Assembly (NCBI GenBank): GCA_964059195.1
Contig: CAXKWD010000002.1
Location: 163,314,559-163,378,558, forward strand
DNA: 64,000 bases
Direction of reading: 5' to 3'
Origin: Ectobius pallidus
Lineage: Eukaryota > Arthropoda > Insecta > Blattodea > Ectobiidae
The notes under the pieces: model-generated
What the model was told of the DNA's origin: nothing
Database searches by the model: none
The model's input: only the letters and a program-made list of their open reading frames with translations
Shown: positions 1-11,524 of the stretch, one piece after another
Layout of the letters: each line of letters starts with the position of its first letter
How positions within the stretch are numbered: position 1 is the first letter of the stretch
Made by a program: the position numbers and the translations under genes

Positions 1-291
1 GGAACTTTCCCCAATTCTAAGGCATATAACCTATCCTTGGTTAATGCCTAGGTACATGTTTCTCCCTCTAATGATACTGTTGCTATGAATGTTTATTACT
101 TCGCAAGTGTTTGTGTTGAGGTACTGAACATATGGATATTGTAATGTTTAATTCATTCCCATATACACTACCGATATTAAATAATTCTTCTTCTGGGTAA
201 TGAATGTAATGAAGGTATTATCAAAAGAGGAATGTAATGTTTCCTAAACTATATAACTGTACGTAATTAATTATTGTTTTGCTTTCATCAG

Positions 292-607
292 GGACTGTCG
301 CATAGTTGATTTGCAAGGCTATTATGAACAGAGTACAAAAAACTTCATACTGAAAGAATATGCTTCAGTTGATCTTACTACTACTACTACTGCCTTTCGT
401 GTGCTTCACCTGTTATTTGAATCACCAAAAGACTGTATTGTGGACGAAGGTACTAAGCATTTTCTTGAACATTTTTATCATGGACTGCACTACGAGTTTG
501 GTGTTGAGAAGTACGATCAGTTGTCTTGTATAATACAAAATGATTTAGGAAACTGTATGTATGTATTTGTAAAAGGCATTGAAAAAAAGACTTTTTACAA
601 ACTATAG
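292..607 (+). CDS. Terminal exon of an uncharacterised insect gene
   Basis: An open frame follows a good splice acceptor (pyrimidine-rich tract ending CAG at 289-291) and ends at a TAG at 605-607. The first base completes a split codon, after which the exon reads DCRIVDLQGYYEQ and later HGLHYEFG and VFVKGIEKK. This spaced pattern (IVDLQG, then HGL.W/Y..G, then V.VKG.EK) resembles a family of short, uncharacterised arthropod proteins that I remember only as hypothetical and often transposon-associated. No catalytic motif or membrane segment is evident. A possible poly(A) signal (AATAAA) lies near 809-814, consistent with a last exon and about 200 bases of 3' UTR. Upstream exons are outside the window. 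It could be a host gene or a domesticated transposon protein. The exon call is moderate; the function is unknown. Confidence 0.5.
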
Positions 608-1440
608 TTTCAAAAGATGTTCAAATCATGGATCTTACGAACTATGAATGTCCAAGCTTAAGATGTCTACCTAAAACTAACATAACTTGTGAATATCATA
701 GTTTCCCCTATGGAATGTGTTCGTATAGGAATGTATTAGCTTTACAAACATGGCTGATGAATGTCAACATGTGTAGCTTTTTTGTATAAATACATAAAGG
801 ACAAATGTAATAAAATGTTGTTGTTACGTTTTCAAGTATTAGAAAACACTTGTGGTAAACATAATAATCGTTAAGTATCTATATATCTATATAACTAAGT
901 CACATTGTGTAATGATGACATTACTTACCTCGTTATGAATTCTATCATAATAAATGACATTATGAATAAGTTTGTACTAATGCAAAGCGAAGTGTTTAAC
1001 TATATAAACAACAAACAGAGTGTTCCTGCAAGTTGTGAAATTCTGTCTTTATTAGACATGGTTACCGATGAAATAAATCATCCAGCTCTATTACTCTGAA
1101 GCCATTTGTATATACACTTTATTTCATAGGAGCGTGACAACCTTATTGACAATAATAATAATAATAATAAGGTTGTGACGTTCTGAAATGAAACTATAAC
1201 CTTAACCAATTCCTATTCCTTACAAAGTCATTTCACTTAGTCGATAGTAATAGTAACAGTGTTCATCTGGAAGAAGAAAGGATGCTGAAAGGAAGAAGAA
1301 TTGGTTATGTAAGTATAAACCTATTTTATCTTTTCATAACTATCATGTGCCCTTGCGCAATATTGTACGTATGTCACTATTACACTATCTAGCCATAATA
1401 GCGTCACGTTGGTGCATGACGTGACATGTTTCAATTCTAA
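608..1440. other. 3' UTR and AT-rich intergenic sequence
   Basis: This stretch begins with the likely 3' UTR and AATAAA (about 809) of the preceding exon. A 64-codon open frame at 905-1099 has no splice or family support. A short (AAT)n run lies near 1151-1170. TGACGT-type motifs begin to appear from about 1395 as the minisatellite is approached. Confidence 0.4.
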
Positions 1441-1442
1441 CC

Positions 1443-2180
1443 CATGACGTCATAGAGCAAAGGACCTAAGTATGCGTGGTGGGATTTTTGCCAAAAGGGC
1501 ACAACTAGGGCGTCGGGGGAGGCGTCGGAACACCATAGGACGAAAGGGCACATCGCACGCTTTCATATGATACCCATGACGTCTTTTTGCCAAAAGGGCA
1601 CAACTAGGGCGTCGGGGGCGGCGTCGGAACACCATAGGACGAAAGGGCACATCGCACGCTTTCATAAGACACCCATGACGTCATTTTGCCAAAAGGGCAC
1701 AACTAGGGCGTCGGGGGCGGCGTCGGAACACCATAGGACGAAAGGGCACATCGCACGCTTTCATATGACACCCATGACGTCTTTTTGCCAAAAGGGCACA
1801 ACTAGGGCGTCGGGGGCGGCGTCGGAACACCATAGGACGAAAGGGCACAACGCGCGCTTTCATATAACACCCATGACGTCTTTTTGCCAAAAGGGCACAA
1901 CTAGGGCGTCGGGGGTGGCGTCGGAACACCATAGGACGAAAGGGCACATCGCACGCTTTCATATGACACCCATGACGTCTTTTTGCCAAAAGGGCACAAC
2001 TAGGGCGTCGGGGGCGGCGTCGGAACACCATAGGACGAAAGGGCACAACGCCCGCTTTCATATAACACCCATGACGTCTTTTTTCCAAAAGGGCACAACT
2101 AGGGCGTCGGGGGCGGCGTCGGAACACCATAGGACGAAAGGGCACAACGCGCGCTTTCATATGATACCCATGACGTCATG
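1443..2180. repeat. 99-bp GC-rich minisatellite with CRE-like sites
   Basis: CATGACGTC recurs at 1575, 1674, 1773, 1872, 1971, 2070 and 2169, giving six exact 99-bp periods; a diverged first copy starts near 1443. Each unit carries TGACGT, and in the copies at 1443, 1674 and 2169 the full palindrome TGACGTCA (the CRE/ATF consensus). The unit is CpG-rich in an AT-rich neighbourhood. Because 99 is divisible by three, long frames stay open on both strands (1567-2223 on +, 1681-2160 on -), reading as 33-residue repeats. Those frames are most simply a by-product of the repeat. Copies alternate between two variants (TCGCACGC then ACGCGCGC or ACGCCCGC), suggesting duplication of a dimer. Confidence 0.9.
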
Positions 2181-2223
2181 GCGTCGCGACGCTGGGGGCG
2201 GCGTCGGTTGGCGGCCATTTTGA

Positions 2224-3300
2224 TTTATACCTCCCTTCATACTACTATTCTCCTCTCAGCCAATAGTATAAGACTAACTTTCTAAAAGAGTTTATGGCTT
2301 TCCCTGCACCTTTTCACAAGAAACCCACTTAATGTTCAATTATTCTCACCTCCGAGAAGGCCTACGCGATAACCATCAGTTTGCCATTGTGTTCTTGAAT
2401 ATGGGTATACAGACTTCTTTTCATACAGAAGACTAGTATCTTAAAATAATTCTTAACATTACCAGTCCTTTAGAAATATACGAATGAAGTCTCTCAGTAT
2501 GCAGTTAGACCACTGTTCAAAGGGTTGATACCTGGCGACATTGTGGTCGTAGTGGCTTTCACTCATGTTAGGAAGGGAAATTCCAGCTCGCTATTCGGCC
2601 TTTCCCTCTCATCTATGGCTTATTCAGACAAGTGTGATCTATATTAATAAAAATGAATTTCCAAAATGTATGACGGAGTATCACTTGAGAACGGCTCGAT
2701 CGATTTGGCTGATTTTCTCTTGTTGTGTTCGTAATTGTCAGGACAAGGTTTCTACGAAAGAAAATTTTTGGAAAATTCACGGGAAAAGTCGGAAATGTGA
2801 AATGAGGCACAGTTAGAGTGTTCTGATGTCAATTGTTTACATAACGAAAGTGTTGTTTATGGTGTTCACATAGGGCTATATTATAATACTGGGCTTTAAC
2901 AAATTCGATACTATCGATGTAATTAATACATTTGTGAACGTAATTCTTGAAGAATAAAATCCACGAAAATAAAGCAGTCATATAACTTTCTCTACCCTCG
3001 ACATGGAAAATGTTTTCTCACTTCACATTTTGATGTAGAATAAGCGGTCGTATTGCAGGGACAACTTAAGTCTGTGCCAGTGAGTATGCTATATCGGAAG
3101 ACGGTAACAAATTCAATCCAGTGATACGCCACTCATAGCTGTAGGCTTTGTATTAGTTGAGACATAGGCCTAGGGATGTTTATCAGAGACCCTAAGCATC
3201 TAAAGGAAGACAAAATGGGATGGAACATTTTCAGTCCTATGCGCGCAGTATATTACGTTCCAGGTTTTTGGGAAGGAAAGTATGAAAGTGATGTTGAATT
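2224..3300. other. No recognisable gene
   Basis: AT-rich sequence with only short frames on both strands (for example 2565-2816 and 2613-2810) that lack homology cues, splice context or codon bias. I see no repeat structure here. Confidence 0.4.
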
Positions 3301-3309
3301 TCTTTTTTA

Positions 3310-3795
3310 CTTCAGCCCCGAAACGGTTGTATGGTAATATGCCCGTGGGGGTGCCCACGGCTGCGGGGTGCCCCGATCTTGGGGTAGCTCTAGTGCCATA
3401 ATTGACGGGTCGGCATTTACGGGGCTTTCTTGTGGTTGCCATTCCCCTGAGGCCATTGGGCGGATCCACAGGTTGCGGATTGTGGGCTCCGTGCTGGGAG
3501 AGCGGAGTTGGAGGAAATAAGGCACGGGGTGCCGAATACCTCCTTCCGGACAGAAAGGGGGCTGTGCATTAGTACTTCAGGGTGCACAGTTGCTGGGATA
3601 TCATTGCCCCATCCCAGGTATCTGGGCAAAAGGAATAACCCCAGCAGTTAAACTTTGAAGTTCCGGCGGTAATTGATGCCGGGGGGTGGAACCTGTACCT
3701 CTGGGGGACCACCTAGCGACAGTTAGCGCACACGTTCTCCCTCCTGCCATGCTTTTTGGGGTCGGGCGTGGTATGGTGGGGCCTGTGCGCAGCAT
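3310..3795. other. GC-rich patch, probably transposon-derived
   Basis: An abrupt GC-rich block in an AT-rich background with several overlapping minus-strand frames (3200-3795), none recognisable. The composition and abrupt edges suggest a 5' fragment of a retroelement. No reverse transcriptase, endonuclease or zinc-knuckle motif was seen. Confidence 0.3.
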
Positions 3796-3848
3796 TGAAA
3801 TGAATACTAACAGGAATGCCTTCTGAATGAGAGGAAAGTGAGGCTTCT

Positions 3849-5488
3849 TGTGCGACTAGTCATGTCTGGTCTTGCATGGAAGAAACCAAGTACCTGCACG
3901 CGAGAAACCATTAAGTTAGTAGGATCTTCTCGATTTCTTTGACTTTTTTAAAAGTGAAACTTCTTTAGCCGCGGTAGGAGTAAATCGAGAGCTTGCGTTA
4001 CGCTCAAAATTGTCAAGCAATTAGTGTTACGCTCAAAATCGTCACGAAATTAGTAGGGTGTAACGGAACGGACTGCATAGAAAACAATCAACTCAATGAT
4101 TAGGCTTATCCAAAATTTAAAGAATAAAAAATAAAAAATTAAAACATTGAAAATCCAAGATTTAAAAAATCTAAAAATCCAAAATTTAAAAATTCAAAGA
4201 TCCAAATTTAAAAAAATCCAAAATTAAAGTCCAAAATTCCAAAATAAAAAATTCAAAGATCCAAAATTAAAAAAATTATAAATCCAAAATTTAAAAATCC
4301 AAACATCCAAAATTTTAAAAATTTCAAAAAATTATAAATCCAAAATTTAAAAAATAAAAAATCCAAAATTTAAAAAAATAATAAATCCAAAATTTAAAAA
4401 TCCAAGCATCCAAAATTTAGAAAATCAAAGATCAAAATTTAAAAATCCAAAATTTAAAACATAAAAAACCAAAATTTAAACCAATAATAAATCCAAAATT
4501 TAAAAATCCAAACATCAAAAATTTAAAAAACAAAGATCAAAAATTTAAAAAATTCAAAATTAAAACATTTTAATACCCAAAATTTTAAAAATCCAAAAAT
4601 CTAATATTTAAAAATAAAAAAATCCAAGATTTAAAAAATCTATATTTTAAAAATTCAAATCTAAAAATCAAAAATTAAAAATCGAAAATCCAAAATTTAA
4701 AAAACCGAAATTAAAAATTAAAAAGTCCAAAAAATAAAATAATTAAAGATCTAAAATTTGAAAATTCAATATTAAAGAATCCAAAGTTCCAAGATTTAAA
4801 AAAAAATAAAAGATAAAAAATTTAAATAATCCAAATACCAAAATTTAGAAAGTCCAAAAACCCAATATAGAAAAGTCCTACAATCCAAAATTGAAAAAAT
4901 CCAATAATTCAAAATTGAAAAATATCCAAAAATTAAAATAACTTTCACTTCTGTCGCGTGGCACGCACAATTTTTTTAAATGTTAGAACTGTTCATCCTT
5001 TTCATTGAAAAAAATAAATCAATAAATAACCGAGCAAATTATTTAAATGTATAATTTTCCCCCTATACATATTCCCTGTTGCAACATAGCAGCTAACTGC
5101 TTTCAAAATTAGGCCTATTATATTCTTTGTAGGCTGATAGAAGTTTATGCAATTAATTACAACGTTTTTCTCATATCAATATACATGAAAAATAAATTAA
5201 CGTATTTATTTGTGTATTTTTATAAGTGGTAGATGTTTGAATTTTTGCGGGGATACTGTGGTAATTCTTTTCAACCAGTAGATAAATATAAAATGAAAAG
5301 GGGGAAATTAAACATTTAAATAATTTTCTCGGCTGTTTATTGATTTATTTTTTGCAATAAAAAGGATGAAAAGGTCTAACATTGTTTTAAAATGTCAATG
5401 AAATCGAGAAGGTCCTACTAACTTAATGGTCATTAGCGTGCAGGTGCTTGGTTTCTTCCATGCAAGACCAGACGCAACTAGTCGCACA
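3849..5488. mobile_element. Foldback-type nonautonomous element with 89-bp TIRs
   Basis: Bases 3849-3937 are a near-perfect reverse complement of 5400-5488 (both ends read TGTGCGACTAGT inward). A second inverted pair lies inside at about 4970-5066 and 5296-5395. On the right the outer and inner arms are contiguous. On the left they are separated by about 1 kb of AT-rich array (3960-4960). There is no coding capacity. The nested inverted arms fit a foldback or large MITE-like DNA element moved by another element's transposase. No clear target-site duplication was identified, so the superfamily is unassigned. Confidence 0.8.
4100..4945. repeat. AT-rich degenerate short tandem array
   Basis: Dozens of imperfect copies of a motif resembling TCCAAAATTTAAAAA at roughly 12-25 base spacing, with embedded spacer variants. 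The array sits inside the left arm of the foldback element only, so it has probably expanded after the element formed. Confidence 0.8.
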
Positions 5489-5534
5489 GACAGGACACAC
5501 ATTTGGCAGAGACTTTACATTGGTAGCAGTCATT

Positions 5535-5985
5535 CCAGTTAGTATACAGTTCAATGGTGCGCAGTGACACAGAGGTGCGTGGGGGATTCGTCATCATCCA
5601 CGTACAGGATGCGTACTTTGTACTTCTGGAAGGCGTATATTAGTGGTTATCATTTGTCTACCCGATCCATGGCATCGTGGCAAAGGATGATGGATGCAGG
5701 CGGGGAGACTGATGGGGATGGGATGGGACCAAAGGTGAAGGGTTGTTTAGTATTTCTGGGAGCAACCTAGGGCCTCACACCTCCACCCGATCCATTGTTT
5801 GTGAAAGGGCGCGTGTGAGAGCGGGAGACAGAAGTTCGGGCCATGAATACCGCCCGGACCCATATAGGGCGTCCTACATACCTCAGGTACGCGTCCTGGA
5901 GCAACAGGATCTACCCGATCCGCGGTCTCGCCCACCGTGTCGTAAAGGGCGATCCTGCTGCGCGGAGAGACTGAGGTCAAGATCA
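5535..5985. repeat. Degenerate tandem repeat of about 127 bp
   Basis: CCCGATCC recurs at 5661, 5786 and 5914 (spacings 125 and 128). Similar flanking words recur between copies, including GGAGCAAC before the second and third copies. The stretch is GC-rich and contains short open frames on both strands that I regard as chance. It directly abuts the inverted-repeat element that begins near 5985 and may be part of it. Confidence 0.5.
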
Positions 5986-8220
5986 GTAAACTATACAGGT
6001 TGCGTATTCCGGGATAGACCAATCGCAGCACTTGAGTGCGTGACGTCACCAGATTCCAGATCTCGCAATTCCCAGTTTTTACTCAGTCTAGAAAATCTTA
6101 CACCGCGTGATTAAACTCGTAACCTTTAACTAACCCGTGGTTGGATTCCTATGAAATTTGTACAGAAATAATCTACACACATCAGACCTACTGAGCCTTC
6201 AAAAAGCTGACACAAATGTTTTTATTTCATTTTATAAACATCACCCGTTACACAACATTCATGGAGGGAGAAGCAAATTTCACTATGCGACAATTTTTTG
6301 TATTTTTGTGCCCCGAAAAAACTTCAAGCGAGAATGTTTTAGTGAAATAATTGAATTTTAATACAAATGAAGTTCCAGTCCCATATCTCGAATGGTTTAC
6401 GAGTAATTGAATGGTAATTATTCCGGGCGCTTCAGTTGTCGGAATGATGTGACGACCGTGAAATATTCAGGAAGAAGCATATTTGACTATGCGACAATTT
6501 TGTTTATTTCTGTGACCAGAAAATGATTCAAGCATGTAAGCTTTAGGGAAATATTTGAATTTTATTATACATCAAGTACCACGTTTATATCTTGAATGGT
6601 TTACGAATAATAGAGTGGTAATTACTCCAGGCGCTAAAGCTATGGGAACGGTACAGAGGTCTTTTTGTTCTATAAAATAGACCTACTAGCAATTACGTAA
6701 AAATCCTTAAATATTTTAGTCGTGGACTCAATAATAATGGATATTAACTAGCTACTTGTGCCCATACTGAAAGATTGACCCTTTGAAACTAAATTAATTT
6801 GGAAGACTTCAACAGACGCCGGCCGTGAAAGCCTAAATACTTTTAATTAATTATTTTTAATAAATCATTAAATTATAAAAAGAGTGCCGACATGAATACC
6901 TATAACAATATAAGTGAATAATAGTCGCAAAAAATTTAATAAAATATAATTTAGCTTGGATAATTCCATGGGCCCTTTGCTCCGTGATCTACCGAGAGCT
7001 GTGAATATTAATCTTCAATAATTTCGTTCAGAAGAAACGCCAAATATTGCCTTGCTGAAGACTAATTTCCATTCCTCAATAAAAATACGCTTTCCAGTGC
7101 AATTAAAGAATTAATGTTCAATAATGATATTCTTCAGAGGTACCTTTTTATTTAGTCATCCCGACATAGCTGCGCATATAAAGCCAAACAAAATTCTGTA
7201 GTCCTAACAGCCCATGTAAATATGATTAATAACAATTACAATAATAATACTAATAATAATAGTATAATATATTATTTACCCTTTTCTCTTAGTTTTTTCC
7301 CTTGGTAAATTCAGCAGTTCAGCTTTGAAATCCCTTTCGTAATCCTGCTCCGTGAAGTGCAAGGAACAAACTCTACTTGTATCAGGATTCCAAGAATAAT
7401 TTCTTCAGCAAGCAACAATCCATTGCTTGCGAACATCTTTGATTTTTGGAAAGACGTGGAACGAAATGTTACAGTCAAGCTTCTTGCAATCTGAGAAATT
7501 ACTGTTACACACTGGAAATTACTGTTACACACTGCCACATCACATCTCTGGTCCAGCATAATGGTTCAGTTATTTGCACATTCTAAAGCACTTTCTAATT
7601 GTACTATTAAAAACAATATGTATTGGTAATCTCTATCCTAAAAGACTACGGTCAAGTGGCCGAGATCAGTAGGTACAAAAGCCTTGTCAGCGGCACCATG
7701 CTCTCTACTGTCCTGCTCGAAGCGCCAAATCATTGAGACAGCTGAAACGCCCGGAATAATTACCACTCAATTGCTCGTAAACCATTCGAGATATGGGGCT
7801 GGAAGTTCAATTGTATTAAAATTCAATTATTTCACTAAAACTTTCTCGCTTGAAGTTTTTTCGGGACACAAAAATACAAAAAAATTGTCGCATAGTGAAA
7901 TTTGCTTCTCCCTCCATGAATTTTGTGTAACGGGTGATGTTTATAAAATGAAATAAAAACATTTGTGTCCGCTTTTTCAAGGCTCTGTTTTAACCATCAG
8001 TAGGGCTGATGTGTGTAGATTATTTCTGTACAAATTTCACAGGAATCTGACAATGGGTTAATTAAAGGTTACGAGTTTAATCACGCGGTGTAAGATTTTC
8101 TAGACTGAGTAAAAACTGGGAATTGCGAGATTTGGAATCTGGTGACGTCACACACTCGCCTGCTCGCCGCAACCCCCTGTCCTATAAACTCGCCGGAATA
8201 CGCTACCTCTGTAGTTCACA
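5985..8220. mobile_element. DNA element with about 400-bp inverted terminal arms
   Basis: The left arm (about 5985-6440) and right arm (about 7735-8220) are diverged reverse complements, sharing for example GACGTCACCAGATTC, TTTTTACTCAGTCTAGAAAA and CTATGCGACAATTTT. Inside the left half a second, shorter subrepeat of the same motif follows at about 6480-6640. The interior is AT-rich and encodes no recognisable transposase. A related copy lies at 46555-48150. This fits a nonautonomous, long-TIR DNA element. The exact ends and any target duplication are unclear because the outer flanks are GC-rich and diverged. Confidence 0.7.
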
Positions 8221-8221
8221 A

Positions 8222-9060
8222 GCCTTGGACTGAGGTAGCCAGGGAGTGGGCTTTAAGCCCCCACATGCTTGCGCGTGGTAGTCTACTAGTTGGGTTGGCC
8301 TCTGGCGGGCCGTGGTTGGTGTTACCTACACTGAATTAGGTACCGGAGCGTTGTGCATGGCGCTTCGGGGTTCGGAGGCGACTAAATGCCCCGGGAAGGC
8401 CCCTGCTAAGGGTACCAGGGCGCTGCTGGATTAGCTCGACTCTCCCCAGCAGATGCCGAGAGATAGATAGGAAGAAGGAAAGATCTGGAACGGCAAAGAG
8501 GGAATACAAAGAAATGGTATAACAGCTTGAGAGTCATAGTTCTTGTTTTAATTCATCGCAGAACTATAAGATCAGAAAGTTAAGAAACCACAAGAGTGGG
8601 ACAAAAATCGAGATACATAAACACACAGATTGAAAGAAATTCAGAACGAAAGTCAGCTAGAGAGAACAGAGAGCTGAAATTATGTCCAGAAAGACTAATC
8701 GAGAAGAAACAACATTTGCCAGCTACCAAAGAATTGCAGAAAGCAAATAAACCAAAGAGATTGAAAAAATGCAAATAGATCGTACACAGAGTGTGGCCTA
8801 TGGTCGGGGGCTCTGAAAATCAAGACCGATGGCCCAAATCTTCTTCTTCTTCTTCTTCTTCTTCTTGTACGGTAATATGAGAGTGAAAAATACAATTTGC
8901 TGTCAAGACAATACAATCTTATGTAACCGGAATTTCTTTTTCTTCTTATTTGCACTTCTCCCAGGCATGGTGTGTAAAAGCAATGGAATGCAACATTCGA
9001 CATCCTCTATGAGCCATAAAAAGCTTTATCTAGTGTTTTCTGAGGGAATAGTCTGAGTGT
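8222..9060. other. GC-rich patch, purine-rich stretch and (CTT)n
   Basis: 8222-8460 is GC-rich and looks like the edge of a decayed retroelement. 8460-8800 is purine-rich with small open frames. A (CTT)n microsatellite of about 27 bp lies at 8840-8866 and could be the 3' tail of a small retroposon. No protein motif supports a gene. Confidence 0.3.
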
Positions 9061-9164
9061 CATATGTCGTTCTCCCTGATTTCTAATTCTACATACATAT
9101 TATATAAGGACCTCGAGTTTCAACATCGAAAGTCCTCCATAAGTTAATTTCATATTACAAAATA

Positions 9165-9199
9165 CAAAACCCGGGCGACGCCGGGCCTTTTAAGCTAGT
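9165..9199 (+). mobile_element. Helitron 3' terminus
   Basis: A GC-rich palindrome CCCGGGCGACGCCGGG at 9170-9185 is followed after about 9 bases by CTAGT at 9195-9199 and then a T. Rolling-circle Helitron transposons end in a short hairpin just upstream of CTRRT and insert between A and T, and this arrangement matches. The 5' TC end and any Rep/helicase gene are not visible, so this is most likely a short nonautonomous or truncated copy whose left boundary is unknown. Confidence 0.6.
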
Positions 9200-10700
9200 T
9201 GTTTATAAATTCTATTTGTTAATTACTATCAACATTAGGTAAATTATTAATAATTGCAATGAAATTTTATCCTGATTCTGATTAGTTTGATACCAAACGT
9301 GTCTGTCGGCAATTTGATTATATTTTATGAATAATAATTATCCTTCATTTAATGATCTAGCATTTTAATGTAAGAGTATATTTTAATTGATATGATTTTA
9401 TTCTGCTGGATTACTCAGAACTGTATTATCCTATATTATGATACTGATGTACATAAAAGGGTGAATAATGAATCGAAATGAAATGTTAATATAATATTGA
9501 AGCCCTGTTAATAATGCAAGTCACCGAACACTGAATTACCAAATGACATGCAACTAAAATACTACATTTTGTTGCTGGCATGAGTTTTTCATTATATTAA
9601 ATATCTGACGTGATGTTAGATTGACTGAGGGAGGGGGAGGATTACATCTGATGAGTTGTACACTTGAGTTGTACAGGCTATTCACTTCGCTGAAAGTCGT
9701 CGTGCTTAGGAGATCAGATTCATAGGATCGCTCGTTCTCTTCAATTGTCGGAGTGAAAAAATCCGAAGTGCTGTCACTGAATTTCCGTTTGTGATTACCA
9801 TTGATATTGAAAATGGATTACAATCTTATATTCGCTTATCAAACAGAGCAAACTGTCGAGTTTATACTGTTCGGATAGTTATAGTAATATGTTTAATTGT
9901 TCAGCTATTATTCAAGAAAATTCTGATAACTATTAAAACAATTATATATACGGTATATCATATATTCGATTTATAAAACAGAGCATGTTTTCAGTCAAGT
10001 TGCCGGGGTAGTTCCACTAATATGGTTAATTATTCAGTTATTATTCGAGAGGCTTCTGATAGTTATTAAAACAATGGAACTTGAAAGTAGTTTTTCAGTG
10101 TTCTTAAAGTATATAGAGCAGCATTATTTGTGACTTCAAAAGTACAAAATGCGAGAGAAATGACGTGAAATTAGTGAGTGCAAATTATTTTGTGCAAATG
10201 TAATTACACAATTTATATTTAATGTAAGTGAGAGAATATTACCAATGTAACGTGTGCTCGTGTGGATAACTCAAACCGTACCAAGAACACTTACAGTTGT
10301 TACAATTAGTATGTATTCCATTGAAATATGACTACAGAAGAAAGGTAGATGACTGATAAATTTAGAGCGTTCTCATTTGTCATAATATTATTATTCAACT
10401 TGAAATGAAGTATTTATTTAACCTGCAATTATTTTTAGCAACTCGTACCGTGAGACATACACACACATAGATATACAAGAGAGAGAGAGAGAGAGAGAGA
10501 GAAACAGAAATGGTTTTTATCCCATCATATTACTTAAATTTTTCCATATTCTCGATATGTTTAGAAACTGACGCTATGCATAGTGGTTTCAATAGTGTTT
10601 TAATGTGAAAAAGTTCCGCTGCTTGGCAGCAGATATTGTGATACATGAAGAAGAGTCATGTTTCCCCTGTATTTGGTACCACTGTTTCTACTTTTTACTG
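9200..10700. other. AT-rich, no gene seen
   Basis: AT-rich intergenic or intronic sequence. It includes diverged local duplications around 9840-10070 (similar phrases with GTTATAGTAATATG and ATATGGTTAATTATTCAG) and a (GA)n run at about 10479-10502. The short open frame at 9791-9976 has no recognisable features. Confidence 0.4.
10479..10502. repeat. (GA)n microsatellite
   Basis: About twelve uninterrupted GA units, preceded by a short AC-rich stretch. Confidence 0.9.
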
Positions 10701-11000
10701 ACGGTAGGTTGTTTTACTTTAAGACAGGGCCGGGAGGCGCGGCACTTGAAGTGCATTCGCCCACGGGGGTGCCACTTGCCCATATTGTCTAACTTTCTCC
10801 AGCCGCGCGGTTTTGTCTTGTGACGTCACCAGGTTGGCAGGTCACCCCTCACCCGTAAGGAGTGAATGGAAAACAGCTGATTTAAAAAAAAGTAATATTT
10901 AATTATAGGCAGCAAGTATCTCATGTTGTAAGTTGTCAACCTCAACTGTTCTATTAGGCCATGTGGGAGAAATCGTAAAAGTCGATACGGTTTGGTTTAA
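10700..11000 (-). repeat. Dispersed repeat; paralogous empty site of the Penelope insertion
   Basis: The reverse complement of this block aligns with the sequence flanking the compound element at 16193-24147. Its GCTGCCTATAATTAAATATT matches GCTGCCTGTAATTAAATATT just left of that element. Its CTGTTTTCCATTCAC matches the sequence immediately right of it. A further homologous part (GCACTTCAAGTGCCGCGC against GCACTTCCAGTGTTGCGC near 24374) lies deeper. It is therefore a member of the same repeat family without the insertion. What the repeat itself is remains unknown. Confidence 0.65.
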
Positions 11001-11520
11001 ATATTGTATCTTTTGAAACTGTTTTTAGAGGTTTAAATTGAGTCTTATACTTTAACTAAAGAATACTATTCTATCGTTGTTATTCGAAATAGGGAGGAAA
11101 AGTTATTTTTTCTTAATCTTTCACTAACTACAGCATAATTAACATCGATTGACTTTAATGTAGAGTGTGTACATAATTCCTTAGCCATTCAATGCACGGT
11201 TTAAAAAACTGTGCGTTACAATATTATACTATATAAACTACTTGCTACAAACATAAAATACATATGTCTATCAAAGTGATTTTCACCTTTGAAAGTTATT
11301 AAAAAAGAGATACGGTAGGCCTATTGAAAATAATTTACTAGAATCAAGCTTAAGACTGTGTAAGGTATGTCAAATTAGTAATTTGAAGTTTCCATGATGA
11401 CTTCCAGTTCAGATAGAGAGGCAGGTACTACTTTGCCTTGGGTAATGAAAGCCTGGTCACACTGCTCTATTATTTTCTGCCATAGAATTAAGTTTAGCCA
11501 CAATAGACCTAAAAAATGTG
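11001..11520. other. No recognisable gene
   Basis: AT-rich sequence; the short frames at 11375-11684 on both strands overlap and have no family signature. Confidence 0.4.
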
Positions 11521-11524
11521 GAAC

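Noticed and set aside
905..1099. 64-codon frame after the terminal exon
   Set aside because: No splice site, no similarity, and it lies beyond a likely poly(A) signal.
1567..2223. 218-codon repetitive open frame, and its minus-strand partner at 1681-2160
   Set aside because: Both follow from a 99-bp tandem repeat that has no stop in these frames; no start context or protein family supports them.
2210..2225. YY1-like GCGGCCATTTT site after the minisatellite
   Set aside because: The order differs from the YY1 core CCGCCATNTT, and a single short match has no weight.
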